Shown: positions 9,340-21,125, counted from the first letter of the stretch. The stretch is DNA of 64,000 nt from Prorocentrum cordatum (GCA_963575745.1 CAUYUJ010016059.1:2048849-2112848), one strand, 5' to 3'. Notes: generated by a model not told the origin, from the sequence alone. Numbers and translations: made by a program.

Positions 9340-10985
9340 TGTTATCCCCGGCATGTCTGAAGTGTCCCGATGGATTCCTAGACATTCCGAAGAATTCCGC
9401 AAGATTCCGTTGGACTCCTGAGGAGACCTTAACGATTCTTATGAATCCTTCGAAGCCCTCCAGAGTCCATCGGCATTCTTCGGAACCTATAGGAATCCTA
9501 AGGAATTTGTCGGGAGTGTCAGGATGTCGCAGGACTCTCCAGGATTCCTCAGGAACCATAAGGAAGCCGAAGGAATTCCTAGGAGTCAACAGGAAAGCTG
9601 TCGGAATCCATCGGGATCCCCAGCAGTCTTTCGGAATCCTGAGGAACATCAGAATCTAACGGCATCCTCAGATGCCCTTTGGATCGTGAGGGATCCATCG
9701 TAATCCGCAGAAATCCTCAGGAATGCTTTTTGACCCCTATCGGAATCTTCAAGAGTTCCAGGGGATTCTCAGGAACACAGCGGAATCCGAATGAATCCTG
9801 AAGAGTCCCCGTGACTCCACAGGAACTCATCGGGGTTCGTAGGCATCCATTTGAACATGCATCCGGAATCGTTCGGATATCTAGGGGAGCCCGAGGAATC
9901 CATATGCATTCCGTTGAACCCATTGAGATCACTCGGAATCTTTTCAGGATTACATGCAAACCCTCGGATTACGCAGGAATCCATCGGAATCCAGAAGAAT
10001 ACATCGGAATCCAGAGGAACCCATATGACTCTGTTGGAATCCGTGGCGCTGTCTAGGAAACCCTGGGAATGTTTATGCATCCGCAGGAATCCTTGGGAAT
10101 CGTTAGGAATCCCGCGGAATCTCCAGGAACATTTGAACATAGTTAGGGATCCTTAGGGTCTGTAGGAATCCATATGAATCTCAGGAATTCATATGCGTCC
10201 GTAGGAGCCCAGAGACATCCGCAGGAATCCCAAGGAGTCCTCAGGAAGACATGGGAATACGTAGGGATCCCCAGGCACCTCTGGGGAACATCAGGGATCC
10301 CCACGGATCTGTAGGAATCCTTAGGGATCATTGGGGGTCCCTAGGAATTCGTTGAATCCTTAGGACCCCCTTGGAGCACACCAGAATCTTCAGGAAACCA
10401 CAGGGGCCCAGGCAAGCTCATAGGAACCAGAGGGGATCCATAGGAACACCCAGGAACCCCTAAGAATCATCAGGAACCCATGGGGATCCCTAGGGAATCC
10501 CCAGGAATCCTTAGGGATCCCCAGAATACGTTGTAGAAATCCAAAGGAAGCCCCAGGAATCCTGAGGAATCTTGTGGAAGCCATCGGACCCTCAGGATCC
10601 CAAGGGTTCCTCGGGTGGCCCCTGGGGCACCGATGGATTCCGGAGGATTCCTGTGGACCTGAGGATTCTTGTCGAGTTCTGGGGATGCGTATGTGTTTCA
10701 GGAAACCGAAGGGGTCCTGAGGATTCTTATGGAATCTTGCGGGCTCCTCGGAATTGCAAAACAAGCCTGTGGATTCATGGGGAAGTCCTACGAAGAATTC
10801 CCTTGATTCGAATTGATTCCTGAGGGTGCCTTTTGATTTCCAGGATCCCAAGTTCAAGAGAGCCAGAAGATTCCATTATTACCTGGTGATTATTATGGAT
10901 TCCGTTGGATTCCAGAATATCTTTACCGCGCCCGAATGATTCCCCAGGATTCAAAAAGGATTCCACAGGATCTCGGGGGCTCCCC
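9340..10985 (+). repeat. GGAATCCNNN array with an exact 10-bp period
   Basis: About 1.6 kb of degenerate decamers. For example, from about 9977 to 10137 sixteen consecutive 10-bp steps stay in register (GGAATCCATC, GGAATCCAGA, AGAATACATC, GGAATCCAGA and so on). The sequence of each unit drifts, but the spacing is held at 10 bp over long runs. No coding signal is seen. The period equals about one DNA helical turn. Confidence 0.9.
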
Positions 10986-11190
10986 AATACTCTTAGGAGT
11001 CGCTCTCGCTCGAGACATCCTCGCGATTTGCTCAGGAATCGCGCTCTCGCTGTCCATTTACTTGCACGGTGTACAGGCTATCGCTTACACTTCTCGCCCA
11101 TGACTTTCTCGCACTTTGCTCAGGAGTCGAGTTCTCGCTTGATAGTTCTTCGCGGTGTGTTCAGGAATCGAGCTGTCTTTCTTCAGTGTT
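10985..11190 (+). repeat. GGAATCGCGCTCTCGC repeats (block 3)
   Basis: Third block of the family at 6740-7000, directly after the decamer array. Confidence 0.6.
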
Positions 11191-11294
11191 GTTTATTTTC
11201 CATTCATAGATTTAGTTTTTTTTGTGTTTTTTGTCTCTCCCTCTCTCTCTCTCTCCCCCTCCCTATCTCACTGTTTCCTCGCTCGGGGCGGTGG

Positions 11295-12040
11295 GGGGGT
11301 CATGATGCTATTGGTGATGCGTGTGATGATAGCAGCTGTTGTGATAAGCGTGAGTTGTGGTGATGGTGGTGGTAATTATGATGCTGCTGGAGTTATGGAA
11401 TGGGGTGATGTTTTTAAGGTTTGCAATGATGGCGGTGATGACTGTGGTGATTACATTATTGATGACGACGGTGATGATGGTGCTGACGGTGCAGTTATTG
11501 TTGAGGTTAATTGCGAGAACGGTTATGATGGGGATGATGTTGATGTTGATGTTGTTGACACTGTTGATTGCGAGTACCATGGTAATTACCTCATGGATCT
11601 GATGCGTATGATGGCGGTGGTGGCGATGATGATGGGCATGAGGGTGTTGATTGTGGTGGTGCGGTTATTTCTTGTGGCGATGACGACGGCGATGGTGATG
11701 TTGTTGGTGATGGTGATGATGGTCATGATGTTGATGATTCTAATGCTTATGCGGGTGATGATGCTGACGATGATTGTGATGTTGCAGCTGTTGATGATGA
11801 CGATGGTGATGGCGATGGTGATGCTGATGATGGTGGCGACAGCGGTGGCGTTGGCGGCGATGCGGACAACGACGAGGAATGTGTTGATTGTGATGACGGG
11901 GATTTGGTGGTGGTGGTGATGAAGGATGTGATGATGGCGATGATGATGGGGATGCTGATATTGATGCTGATGCTGTTGGTGGTGATGATAAGGATTGTGA
12001 TGCTGCTGCTGGTGCTGATGATGGTGATAATAAAGACGAT
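11295..12040 (+). repeat. Degenerate (GATGNTG)n tract
   Basis: GAT/GTG/GTT trinucleotide tract of about 750 bp. Met/Val-rich and Asp/Gly-rich open frames here are artefacts of the trinucleotide period. Confidence 0.85.
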
Positions 12041-12056
12041 TGCTGACGCCCTGGTA

Positions 12057-12330
12057 TGTTTGCAGGGTTGGCGGATTCGACGCACGGGTGGTCTCAAATG
12101 CAGTCGCGTTGTTGCGTGATGGGCGTTTCGGGAACTAATTCTTACAAGGTTGTGTTAGCGTAGTTTCCAGGTGTGTTTGCGGGGTTGGCGAGTTCGTCGC
12201 GCAGGTGGTCTACAATTTATTCGCGCTGCTGCGTGATCTGCGGACTTTGGTTTGGCGGGGGGGGGGGGTACGGGAACCAATTCCTGAAAGGTCGCAGTTC
12301 GACACGGGTGGTCTCAAATTCATTCTCGTC
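12057..12330 (+). repeat. Tandem repeat of about 115-120 bp, 2.3 copies
   Basis: Units starting near 12057, 12172 and 12290 share a GTTTGC.GGGTTGGCG start, a GGTGGTCTCAAAT core and a CGGGAACCAATTCCT end, with moderate divergence. Confidence 0.65.
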
Positions 12331-12489
12331 GTTGCTCCGCGACCATCCCCGCGACCCCACATTGTTTTGACGAAAAGTCAGCTCCTGCGGCGGGCTCGTT
12401 CTGCAATGTAGTAAGAATCGGCGCCTGCGGCGGGCCTCTTCAGAGCCTCCCAGACTGCCGACGACCACGCCGACCCAGTGTAGAACGCA

Positions 12490-12930
12490 CACTAATGTAC
12501 ACATGGCCTTGTTCTCACCTTTGTCACACGGCCTTGATTCCTTTATAAAAAACCTTCTGGGGCACATGACCGTGCTCTCACAACTGCCACGCCCACGATC
12601 TGCTAAACAAACAGACTACGGTACACATGTCCGTGGCCCCTATCCCTGTTTCACGGACACGGTTCTCTGCCGAGAAGGCACTACAGTTCACACGGCCGTG
12701 CGATCAACCTTGTCACAAGACCACGACCTTTGCAACAACCCTGTCACAAGACAAACGACCTCTTGCAACAAACACGACGGTGCATCTGACCGTGCCCCCA
12801 CCATTGTCACACGGCCACGATCCACGGTAACAAGGTGCACCGCGGTGCACATGGTCGTGCCCTCGCCCTTGTCACGCGGCCGCGACCCCTCGTAAGAAAT
12901 ACATTAAAGTGCACGCGGCCGTGCTCTCGC
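12490..12930 (+). repeat. CACATGGCCGTGC degenerate tandem repeat, about 60-90 bp units
   Basis: Six or seven units carry CACATGGCCGTGC, then a CTCGCCCTTGTCAC block, then ACGGCCACGA, beginning near 12500, 12565, 12624, 12690, 12780, 12846 and 12911. The two halves of a unit are partly inverted copies of each other. Confidence 0.65.
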
Positions 12931-12967
12931 CCCTGCCTCGCCTGGGAGCCCGCAGGAACAGAGAGGT

Positions 12968-13139
12968 TGACACCAACACCAACATCGGCGGTGTGCCTAC
13001 ACCGAGGGAAGAAGATCCCGATCTCGGTCATGGTGGTGATATTGTGGCTTCCAAGATGACCCAAATATTGCCACCAACACCGGCATCTAGGGTCATCCTC
13101 CCCTTGTGGAGGCAAACCCCTGTGTTGGTGTTGGTGCCC
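12968..13139. mobile_element. Imperfect inverted-repeat element, about 170 bp
   Basis: GACACCAACACCAACA at the left end is matched in reverse by TGTTGGTGTTGGTGCC at the right end, and the imperfect pairing continues inward. This is consistent with a small non-autonomous foldback element; no internal gene. Confidence 0.55.
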
Positions 13140-14230
13140 ATTTCCAGGCCTCCAACATTGCTCGACCTGCCCTTCTCCTCCACTGCTGTTGGGGTGGTTT
13201 GCTGGGGCAGCTCTTTCGGTCGCCAATGCCCCCAGGAGCGCCGCGGCTTCGCACCACCGGCTGTTCGGGCTGGAGGGCATGCGGCCCAGCACGCGCGACG
13301 AGAGGAGGCCGCGGCGGCTTTTCGGAGGATGGGAGGGGAGGAGGCTCAGGACGAGGAGGAGGAAGGAGGAGGTGGAACCACGATCGACGAACAGATTCAG
13401 GTCGTTGCCCACCCTTCCTTTTCTCGAGAAAATCATGGCGGGAGGTCTTTTGGTTATTTCCTGCCTCTGGGAGCCCTCACCAGGCCCCAGGACGGTCAAG
13501 CGATCGTCGGGATGAAAAGGCGGTCCCAGAGCATGGGTCCAGTCCTCTCCTCTGGGGGTCATCGTTGTGAACAAACGACTTCGGAGGCTTGGTCACATTG
13601 AGCATATCCATGCCCTCGCGGTCTGGACTCCGAGGCGCGATCCTATGGATACGCAGTCTCGTGGGTACGATAGGGGAGGAAGAGTCACGATCGACGACCC
13701 CGTCCATACCATGTCCAAGTCCTATGTATGTTTTTGAGGTTGGGACATCAGCTAGGAGGAGGGAAAAAAACAAACACGAATAGTCGCCGATTCCTTTTCA
13801 AATGTGGAAAGTATGGGAAATGAAGGGGAAGACGAAACTGCAGGAAAGATGTCTAAATGTGGTGACTATTAGGATTTGTGTGCATTCATTTGTGTGTCCC
13901 TGTGCCCCCTCAAACAGCGGCAACGCGAGGGGAGGATAGGTTCACGGGGGGACGCGTCGACACCGAATCGTTCAGTGATTGCCGATAGGAGCCCAATAGC
14001 CCACCCCGCCCAGGAGCGCTCGGTCTCGCTATCGGAGAGCAGGGCCGTTCCATCCGCGTTGCATCGCCGATTCCAGCTCGATGTCCCCCCATGAAATCGT
14101 CCCACACTCTGCCCCCCCTCACGTTCCCCTTCAGAGTGGAAGAGGCGGAGGGAGAGAGGGACGGCCGGGGTGAGAGGGAGAGGGAGTGAGGGGAAAGGAA
14201 GGGAAGAAGCGAGAAGAGATGTGAGGATTG
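13140..14230. other. No gene recognised; one degraded family F copy
   Basis: Mixed sequence with purine-rich patches. Around 13530-13590 a CTCTGGGGGTCATCGTTGTG stretch resembles the core of family F. Nothing else identified. Confidence 0.4.
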
Positions 14231-14805
14231 TTGGGCTAGCTGGGCGGATGTGGTGCCATAACTTCTTCAGCGAGTCCTGGATACGATGCTACATAGTGCC
14301 ACGCATGGGCAACCTGTACTAGGACCTCTATGTTCGCGAAGTGCCAAACTGGCTGGCCGCCAGAGTGCAGCGGCGGGCATGGATCGACCTACGTGGACCG
14401 ATCTTGCTGCGGGCGCGCGACGGTCAGAACCCCACGAACACGGAATATGGCTGGGGGGAACACAAACACGGATGGCAAGACTATGCCCGTTAGAAATTGC
14501 CGCGTTCGGGCAATTATTGCGTGACTTGGCACCAGGTGGATATCGACGTAACGTTGTGTCAACAGGGAATGCCCTTATCCATTCGTGCATGGGGCTAGTT
14601 GCCGCAATGTGGTCATCGGTTTTTACTGCTACCCATGGGCTTACGATAGCAAATGACTTACGGTGTGCCGTACGCTGGCGGCTAGGTATTGCAAGCTCGT
14701 TTGACGGACCATATTCACATGGACATGTTAGATTGGCGGATGGATTTGGAGGACTATTGCATACACGACATAGAGAAATGTAGGCTGTGTGGCGACATTT
14801 CTCCA
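14231..14805. other. Unassigned; possible peptide-coding relic
   Basis: Frame 1 from 14323 to 14490 reads a Trp-rich peptide beginning DLYVREVPNWLAARVQRRAW and ending GWQDYAR before a stop, with another stop just upstream. It resembles protein sequence but I cannot assign a family, so no gene is called. Confidence 0.25.
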
Positions 14806-14809
14806 AGAG

Positions 14810-15620
14810 GCCGGAGGAAGCGTGCCCGACAACATTCGAAGGGGGCGAGTGGTAAAAAATGTAGACGCGTCGCGTACCCCCACCAGCCCATCCAGAAACG
14901 ATGTCCAGGCGAGTTGAGAGGTGATCAGGGAAGTGCGGGAGCAAAGAGGGGGACGGCCGAACCGTGTGAAGGAGAGAGGGGGCGAAGGAGAACATTGGAT
15001 GGATGGATGAGGGAGTAGGGAGAAGGATGATACATAGAATGAGGAGGAGGAGGCGGAGGGGGAGGAGGAGGATGAGAAGGGATAGGAGGAAGGAGGAGGA
15101 GGAGAGCAAGCAAAGGGCCAGAGGTCTCTTGGATGCTTCTCGGAGCCGCTTGGGGTATCTCTTGGGCGTCTTGGGACATTTTGGTGGTCTCTTGGCGGTC
15201 GTGGGGGGCTCGTCGGCGTCTTGGGGCCGCTTGGGATCCTTCTGGGGGCCTCCTGGGGCCTCTTGGGGGCCTCTTGGGGCCATATTGAGGCCATCTTGGG
15301 ACCTCTTGGGGCCTCCTGGACGCTTCTTGGGGCCATCTTGGAGGAGATCGATCAAACAAGAGGGGGGTCAGAATTAGCGTCCCCCCCCAAGAGGCCAAAA
15401 TGGGGCCAACACCTTAATAAAACCAATGAATTTGGCTTCCTCGCCGAGGCCGTTGTGGACGCTCCGACACCTCGCGGAACCCCTTGTCCATGTCCAGGGG
15501 AGGGGGTAGGGAGATGGGTAAGCCCTCCCCGAAGGGGAAGATGGAGGGGTGGAAGAGGAAACTCTCTAAACCACCGACGCCCAGAGTGCTGGTGGGACGG
15601 TGGGACTAATGTTCCCGCAC
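14810..15620 (+). repeat. GTATCCCCACCAGCC composite family (copy 1)
   Basis: Order: CACCAGCCCATCCAGAAACG near 14881, GTGATCAGGGAAG.GCGGGAG, a GGA tract (15040-15110), a CTTGGGG array (15115-15350), GGAGGAGATCGATCAAA, then AACTCTCTAAACCACCGACG and GCTGGTGGGAC near 15590. The same order recurs at 45885-46800, and parts recur at 43250-43500 and 52090-52270. The motif appears inverted at the right end, so the unit may be a long inverted-repeat element. Confidence 0.7.
15115..15350 (+). repeat. CTTGGGG 10-12-bp degenerate array (copy 2)
   Basis: Unit CCTCTTGGGG with steps of 10-12 bp, averaging about 10.6 over ten steps that I counted near 15231-15340. Confidence 0.85.
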
Positions 15621-16105
15621 CGCCACATGATGTTCCTGATATTGTTCCTAGTGGTTCCAGGGCTATACATAGATCGTGGTCTGCCGCCTTTTGTCAACGC
15701 CACCATCCTCAGTCCTATCATACGAACAGGACAGCCACGGCCAGGCCCACGCAAGAGATGTGTAATATTGCTTTCTCGGGCAGAGCACGAGGACAACACA
15801 ATATACCACGAAGCCCCCCAGTCTGTCATAATTCCCCTTGCTGCTTAGGTGCAGGTTTTTTAGCGAAGGGTGGGGCGGGGGCAAAGCGCTCGCTTCGTCA
15901 AAGAAGTGGTTGGTGAACGCCCCAAATGAATACACACCACGATCCGGAAGGACGCGAACGTGAATTTGCAACACAGATGGCGGGGGTTGGGGGGTAGCCT
16001 GCATTCTGCCGTGGCACGGGCACCGCTGCGACAAGAAACTTGTCTCCCCGCTGTGCAGCTGGAGCCCACTCCGGTAGTAGCATATATTGCATGCGTCTAG
16101 CCTCC
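15621..16105. other. No gene recognised
   Basis: About 480 bp of mixed sequence between the composite repeat and the CTC tract next to the LINE. Nothing identified. Confidence 0.4.
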
Positions 16106-16107
16106 CA

Positions 16108-16152
16108 CTTCCTCTTCCTCCTCCTCCTCCTCCTTCTCTTCCTCCTCCTCTT
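16108..16152 (+). repeat. (CTC)n pyrimidine tract before the spliced-leader relic
   Basis: CCTCCTCCT-rich run that ends directly before the relic. It may be target-site sequence, or a duplicated polypyrimidine tract of the kind found before splice acceptors. Confidence 0.8.
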
Positions 16153-16174
16153 TCCGTGGCCGTTTTGGCTCAAG
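16153..16174 (+). other. Relic dinoflagellate spliced leader (DinoSL)
   Basis: The 22-base string matches the published dinoflagellate spliced leader at 20 positions, differing by A to G at leader positions 6 and 10. The 3' half, TTTTGGCTCAAG, is intact. The leader is normally added to mRNA by trans-splicing and does not belong in genomic DNA upstream of a gene unless a spliced transcript was reverse-transcribed and inserted. It lies about 85 bp before the first Met of the gag-like ORF of the LINE, so the LINE copy probably derives from a trans-spliced transcript. Confidence 0.85.
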
Positions 16175-16259
16175 AGCATCGTGGCGCGGCATGCCCCCGT
16201 CCACACATGGATACTGCTAGTCCGCGGCAGTCAGAGAGCTTGCTCTCGGCATCCTTTTC

Positions 16260-17514
16260 GTGAGCTCCTGCAGGGACTGCACTCGCGGCCATGTCGCATG
16301 GTTGCGATGGCTACATGGTGGTGGCGCTTGTGGGCACAGGGAGTGGAGTAACAGTTTCTGGAAGCAGAAGGGCTACTGCAGGTGCGGCAGCTGGGTCGGC
16401 CTGCCTGGCCGCAAGCAGCAGCAGCCGTCGTCCGCGCCGCCTTGGTGGTCGTCGCAGGCGCAGGTGGTCTCGAGCATCCAGAAGTTGGTCGGCAACGACC
16501 AGGCGCTGGGCCAGGCCGTGGAGGCTGCGTTCCAGCAACACTTCGCCAGCCGCCCTCCCCCGCCGCCATCTTTTGCCCAGGCCCCGTCGCTGGCGGCAGC
16601 ACATCGGCTCCAGGCAGCCACCTTCGCGCAGGAGCAGGTGGGCAATAATGTCGAGCGTTGATGCTGGGAGCTGGCGACGGCGAAACACAGGGGCCAGGAG
16701 GTGCAGGCGCGCTTCGACGCCCTCGCGGCGGAGCATCTCCAGGCGACGATGGAGCACGAGGCGGCGGTCGCGGCTGCGGCGGGCAAAGACGGCTCGTCCA
16801 CGCGCGCGCTGCCCGAGCGCCTCGCCTTCAACCTGGGCGCGCCCCTCTTCGCCAACATGGGCGACGCCGACAAGGACTACACGGCTGCTGCGGAGGCGCT
16901 CCAGTCCGCCGGGCGCGCGCGGTTGCAGGAGCAGGAGAAGGCGTGGAACGCCCTCGCGGAGCGGGCCGAGCTGCGCGAAGAGGGCGCGGTTGGATGAGGA
17001 GGCCAAGTCCCTTCAGGCCCAGGCGGAGGTCACTCGCATCCAGAGCGTGGAGGCAACGCGGCTCTCCCGCGCGCAGCAGGTCCCCCCGGCCAGCGCGATG
17101 CTCAGGCAGACCGCCAAGAAGAGGAGGTCGACCGAAGGCGCGGCGGTGGGCGGAGATGCCGAGGCAGCGTCTGTAGGCGCGGCGGCTGCGGCGGCCGCCA
17201 GCCCGGGCGCGGCCGAGTCGCCTGCGCCGGGCGCCCCCGTGGCCCCCGAGGCCGACGGCGCGGGCGCCGACGCGGGCGTGGATTCCAGGGGGGCCGACGG
17301 TCCCGCGTCGGAGGCGCCCGTGCCCGAGCCGCCCCCTGAGCACAAGGCCCAGCACTTCGCGCGCATCGAGTCCGCGCGGGAGAAGGCCGCCGAGGACCGC
17401 GCTGAGCAGCTCGCGGCCAAGTCCGGCGCCATGGCTGACGCCGCTGCCAGTCCTGCTAGGCCCGCTGATGCCCCCAAGGGCGGCAGCAAGATCAAGTCGA
17501 AGTCGTGCGCTTGA
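16260..17514 (+). pseudogene. LINE ORF1 (gag-like, coiled coil)
   Basis: Two frames join into one plausible protein. Frame 3 starts at the ATG at 16260, includes a half zinc knuckle (KGYCRCGSW) and runs to an in-frame TGA at 16659-16661. It continues in the same frame through an Ala/Glu-rich helical stretch (ARFDALAAEHLQATMEHEAA) to about 16980, where the reading shifts into frame 1 and runs to a TGA after KSKSCA at 17514. The second half is coiled-coil-like, then Ala/Pro/Gly-rich, with a basic C-terminus suited to nucleic-acid binding. The second Cys pair of a normal knuckle is missing. The role as an RNA-packaging ORF1 protein is inferred from position and composition. Confidence 0.55.
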
Positions 17515-17799
17515 CTTGCACGCGGCGCAGGCCCCGGGGGAGGCGGCGTTGGACTCGGAGCCGCAGACGCAGGAGATGAAGGCCCGAGGACCTCCCCGTC
17601 TCGGGCCCAAGGGGCCCTCCGCGTTCTCTGCCAACGTGGAGCGCCAGGGGCCCCTGTCCGATGGGTACTCGGGGGGTCATTTTGACGATTGCGGTGTGAT
17701 GGCAGCTGTTGAGACTCCTCTCAACGAGGTGAAGCACGTGGGCGCAGAGCGGAATTTGTCACGTTGGGGCTGGCGCGCGCCTGGCGCAGCTGCTGGGGG

Positions 17800-18240
17800 C
17801 TCGGCGAAGTCGAGCACGAGCGCGTGAGGGGGGGGCGTATCGCGGCCAGGTGCGATATGGCGACCTCCTCGTTCAGTCACTTGGCAGCTGCCGCCCAGGG
17901 GGCCTCCCAGAGGCGAGGCTCGACAGGTTCGCGCCGCTGACGCTGCATCTCAGGCGAGGCAATCTTGCGGTCGCGACGGCGCATTCTTCCTTCGTGGCGG
18001 CGTGGCCGGAGTCAACAGACGCAGGTTCCAGTCGTTGGTTGCTTTCCTCGCCAGCTTGGCGGGCCCGCGGGTCGCGCTGGCCCCCCGTTCGAGCTGCTGC
18101 TCTTCCTTGACTCGGAGATCGCCTGCTTCAAGGGCAGCGGCAAGCGCATCGACTGCGGCTTGCGCTCGCACGGCGCGGGCAACCTGGTCGAGCAGGAGAC
18201 GCCTCTGGGCGCGCCCCGACGGCGCGCGCTGGGTTGCGAC
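17800..18240 (+). pseudogene. LINE endonuclease (EEP) remnant
   Basis: Three short pieces in different frames recall an endonuclease/exonuclease/phosphatase domain, the nicking enzyme of LINEs: LTLHLRRGNLAVATAH (about 17940-17990), GVNRRRFQSLVAFLASLAG (about 18004-18062) and GKRIDCGLRSHGAGNLVEQ (about 18138-18196), where RID is the usual catalytic Asp context near the domain end. The central catalytic Asn block (GDxN) is not readable, and the frames do not connect without shifts. Confidence 0.5.
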
Positions 18241-19500
18241 TGCGGGCGGCGGGGGGGCGTGCGGGGACGGGCGCGTCGGCGTCCTGCCGCCCCGCCAGCG
18301 GCCCCAGGCGCCGCCGAGGCCCAGTCGGCAGCCCGACCCAGAGTCGAAGGGCAGCATGCGGCGCGCTGGCACTCTGGCTCGGCGCCGCGATGCGCCGCCA
18401 CCTGCAGGCCGACTTCGCGGCGATGCAGTCTGAGTCGGACGAAGCGCCGCTGGCCGCCTGCGCGAAGGCCGAGGCCCGCGAGGCGGCGGTGCTGGACGAC
18501 TGCGGCCCTGGAGTGGAGTTCCTTGGCGTGGGCGCGCTGGGCGGCGCCGCTGGCGCCGAGCACCCGCGCCCCGCCGTTGTCGGGCAGGGGGCCGCTGGCA
18601 CCGGCAGCTGGCTTGGCCCGGGGGAGGGAGCGCAGGGCGCCGCCCCACATGGCCCATGTCGCCGGACAGACAGTCGGCAGCAGGCTGTGAAAAAATGCCG
18701 CCGCGACCGACGTGAGATGACGGCGCCCCCCCCCAGCTTGGGGGTTGGCGCTCAGGCCAGGAACAACTGCCGCGACGTGCGCCTCGGAAGGCCCAGTGCG
18801 GGCGCTGGGCTGGGCGCGCGTGCTGAGGGCGACGCCCGTGCTGCTGCGGCCTGGGAGGATCGCGGGCCTGGCGACGACTTCTTCGCCGCGGGCGAGGGCG
18901 CGCTGGGCCTCGCGCAGGCCCCCAGTCAGCGTCGCCCTGCTCAGGCGGGGCCGCGGGCCGCTGGCGCCGGCGCGGGCGCGGGCTGCGGGCGCGGCCAGGA
19001 GGGGTCGCGAGCTGCTGCCCCCCAATGCGCGAGTCGCGGGTCCGACAGGCGGCCGCAACCGGCAATCAATTGCTGCGTCGGACGGCAGGAGTCAGCGCCA
19101 ACATCCAGCGGGTTCGATACTGCCGCGCGCGATCTGATTTACTCGGCGGCGAAGAGGCCGCCCAAAGAGGCAGCTTGCGGGTGGTCGCCGGGATATTTCA
19201 CGCCGTCTGGAGTCGCGCCGCGGGGCGCGACATCCGCTGGCCCCCCGTTCGAGCCATCGCTCGGTCGCGCGCATTTGCGACGTCGGGCGGCTGAGCACTG
19301 GGCGGCTGTGCCGGCAGTGCTGGGGCAGATCGCACGCGGGGCCAGACGTTCCGCTCGCGTGGGATTCCATGGTCAATGGCGCCCTGGGGACCCCCACCGA
19401 GGAGCTGGACGCCATGGCGACTGTGACGGAGCGCTTCACCACCGCGGCGCAAGCGCACCGTGGGCCAGCACCGCCGAGAGGTTGCGTCGCGGGCACGCAA
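18241..19500 (+). pseudogene. Decayed linker between endonuclease and RT
   Basis: Very GC-rich and open in several frames, but only scattered pieces look protein-like, such as HLQADFAAMQSESDEAPLAA near 18405. The end reads HRWARDPAPSVQKL (about 19530), a Trp-containing linker that I recall upstream of RT in related dinoflagellate elements. Long frames on the opposite strand are shadows. Confidence 0.4.
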
Positions 19501-21125
19501 GATGTGGAAGGAGAAGCCTGGCGCCCTCCACAGGTGGGCGCGTGATCCCGCGCCCTCGGTGCAGAAGCTGGCGGTGGGCGGCGCGCCCGTGACGGTGCCG
19601 AGCCAGGCGATGAGTCAGAAGGCCGCTCGCTGGGGCGGCCTGCGGCGCGCCCCTCGGGCTCTTGGCCGGGCCCCACGGCGGCCCTCCAAGGGGCTAAGTG
19701 TCGGGCCAGGGGCCCCCCGTTGGAGCCGCTCGAGCGCAGCAGCATCGACCTGGCCGTTCACGGCCCCAGGTAGGCAGGGGCGTCGACGGCTTCGGCCCGG
19801 ACGACCTGGAGAGGCTACCGCCCGAAAGCCGCGAGGAGCCGCGGCCCCTGCTGGCGCGCTGCGTGGAGAGGTGCCGCTGGCCACGGCAGCTGCTGGGAGT
19901 CGCCGGCGGCGCGCTTCCCAAGAAGGCGGGGGGCGAGCGCATCATCGGCCTCCTGCCGATGGCGCCGAAGATCTGGCCCCGCGCGCGCCCATCGGTCACG
20001 TCGGCGTGGACTGACGAGCTTGGCGCCTGCTGGGGCGCTGCGGACCGTGGCGCGCTGCGAGCGGCGCCGGCGCGCGGCCCCTTCGACGAGACGGGCGTCG
20101 AACTGGAATTGGCGGCCGATGCCCGCCCGCTGGGTGCGGGGGCCTTCTACGACGCGGTGCGCCTGGTCAAGCTGATGGCCATCGCGGAGCGGCTGATGCA
20201 CCTTTGGTGGCCCTGGAGGCCCAGCTCTTCTTGTCTCTGCGCGACCTGGAGGACAGGCGCCGCGGGCGCTCCACGCAGGTGGAGGCGACCCGCCTCGTCG
20301 TGGCGGGGTCGGCGCATGGGGCGTCATCCGGCAAGCTGCACCTTCGCCCGCTCCTGCAGCAAATGCATGCGATGCGCCCGCGCGCTGGCCTCTGGAGGTT
20401 CATCGATGACGTTGCGATCCGCTGCGAGGGGTCGACCAATGCCGTGGAGGAGGAGCTTCCCCGCATGGCCATGCTGCTCACGGATGGCATGGACGCGCAT
20501 GAGCTCATCTGCTCGTCCAAGGCGGTGCTTGCGGCGTCCAACATCGAGCTGGCAGCCAATCTCTCGGACACTCTGACTCTTGTGGCCATGGGCATCCGGC
20601 ACTCTCAGCGGCGGACAAGGCGGTAGAGCTCGGCATCGACATCGCATCGGGCCGTCGAGGGGCGCGCACCAAGGCGTCGGCTCGCATCGCTGCTGGAGCC
20701 CGACGTTGGAGGCGCATCATGAAGCTGCGACGGGCCACTGGCAGACCCACGGAGTGTCGAGGTCAGCGGGCGACGGGTGCGTTGCCGCAGTCGGTCTACG
20801 GCCGCCAGGTCAACGGCGCACCACTTGTTCTGGAACGGCAGCTACGACGACGGGCCGGTCATGCTGTGGGCGGCGTTGCCCGCGGACGGTGCTTGACGTC
20901 CGTGTTGGCGGCCGCGGTCGGGCTGCAGCTGGTGGCGTCGCTGCGCGGCCGCATCAGGCGGGCCTGGCCCGGGGTCCTCGGTGCCCCGCGGCGCGCTGTC
21001 AAGTGGCGCTGGAGGCGGGCCCGCGGTCCCATGGGCGCGTCGCAGGTGACGTTGCAGCGCGGCCCGCGCGCGGCCTCGGTCTGGCCGCGCCCGACTGAGG
21101 AGGGCGTGGGCGAGTGGAGGTAGGC
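19500..21125 (+). pseudogene. LINE reverse transcriptase (decayed)
   Basis: RT fingers and palm are readable across three frames. VDGFGPDDLERLPPE at about 19785-19830 opens the domain, and LPKKAGGERIIGLLPM (about 19913-19962) is the conserved segment before motif A. GAFYDAVRLVKLM follows, then a frameshift near 20200. LVVAGSAHGASSGKLHLRPL (about 20295-20355) matches the motif B region, and RFIDDVAIRCEG holds the catalytic Asp pair at 20405-20410. A second shift near 20600 leads to DKAVELGIDIASGRRGARTK (about 20608-20670), the thumb region. The enzyme would copy element RNA at a nicked target. Both catalytic motif C Asp codons survive, but the broken frames exclude a functional protein unless introns explain some of the shifts. 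Confidence 0.8.

Noticed and set aside
14323-14490. Trp-rich open stretch resembling a protein fragment
   Set aside because: Bounded by stops on both sides and without a recognisable family; could be chance.
17950-19065. Long minus-strand Arg/Ala/Pro ORFs
   Set aside because: Opposite-strand shadows of GC-rich LINE coding sequence; the + strand pieces carry the recognisable motifs.
18051-19730. Recurrent CCCCCCGTTCGAGC string as a possible inserted module
   Set aside because: Three short matches in very GC-rich coding relics; the third fits the expected RT-linker peptide, so it is probably coincidence.
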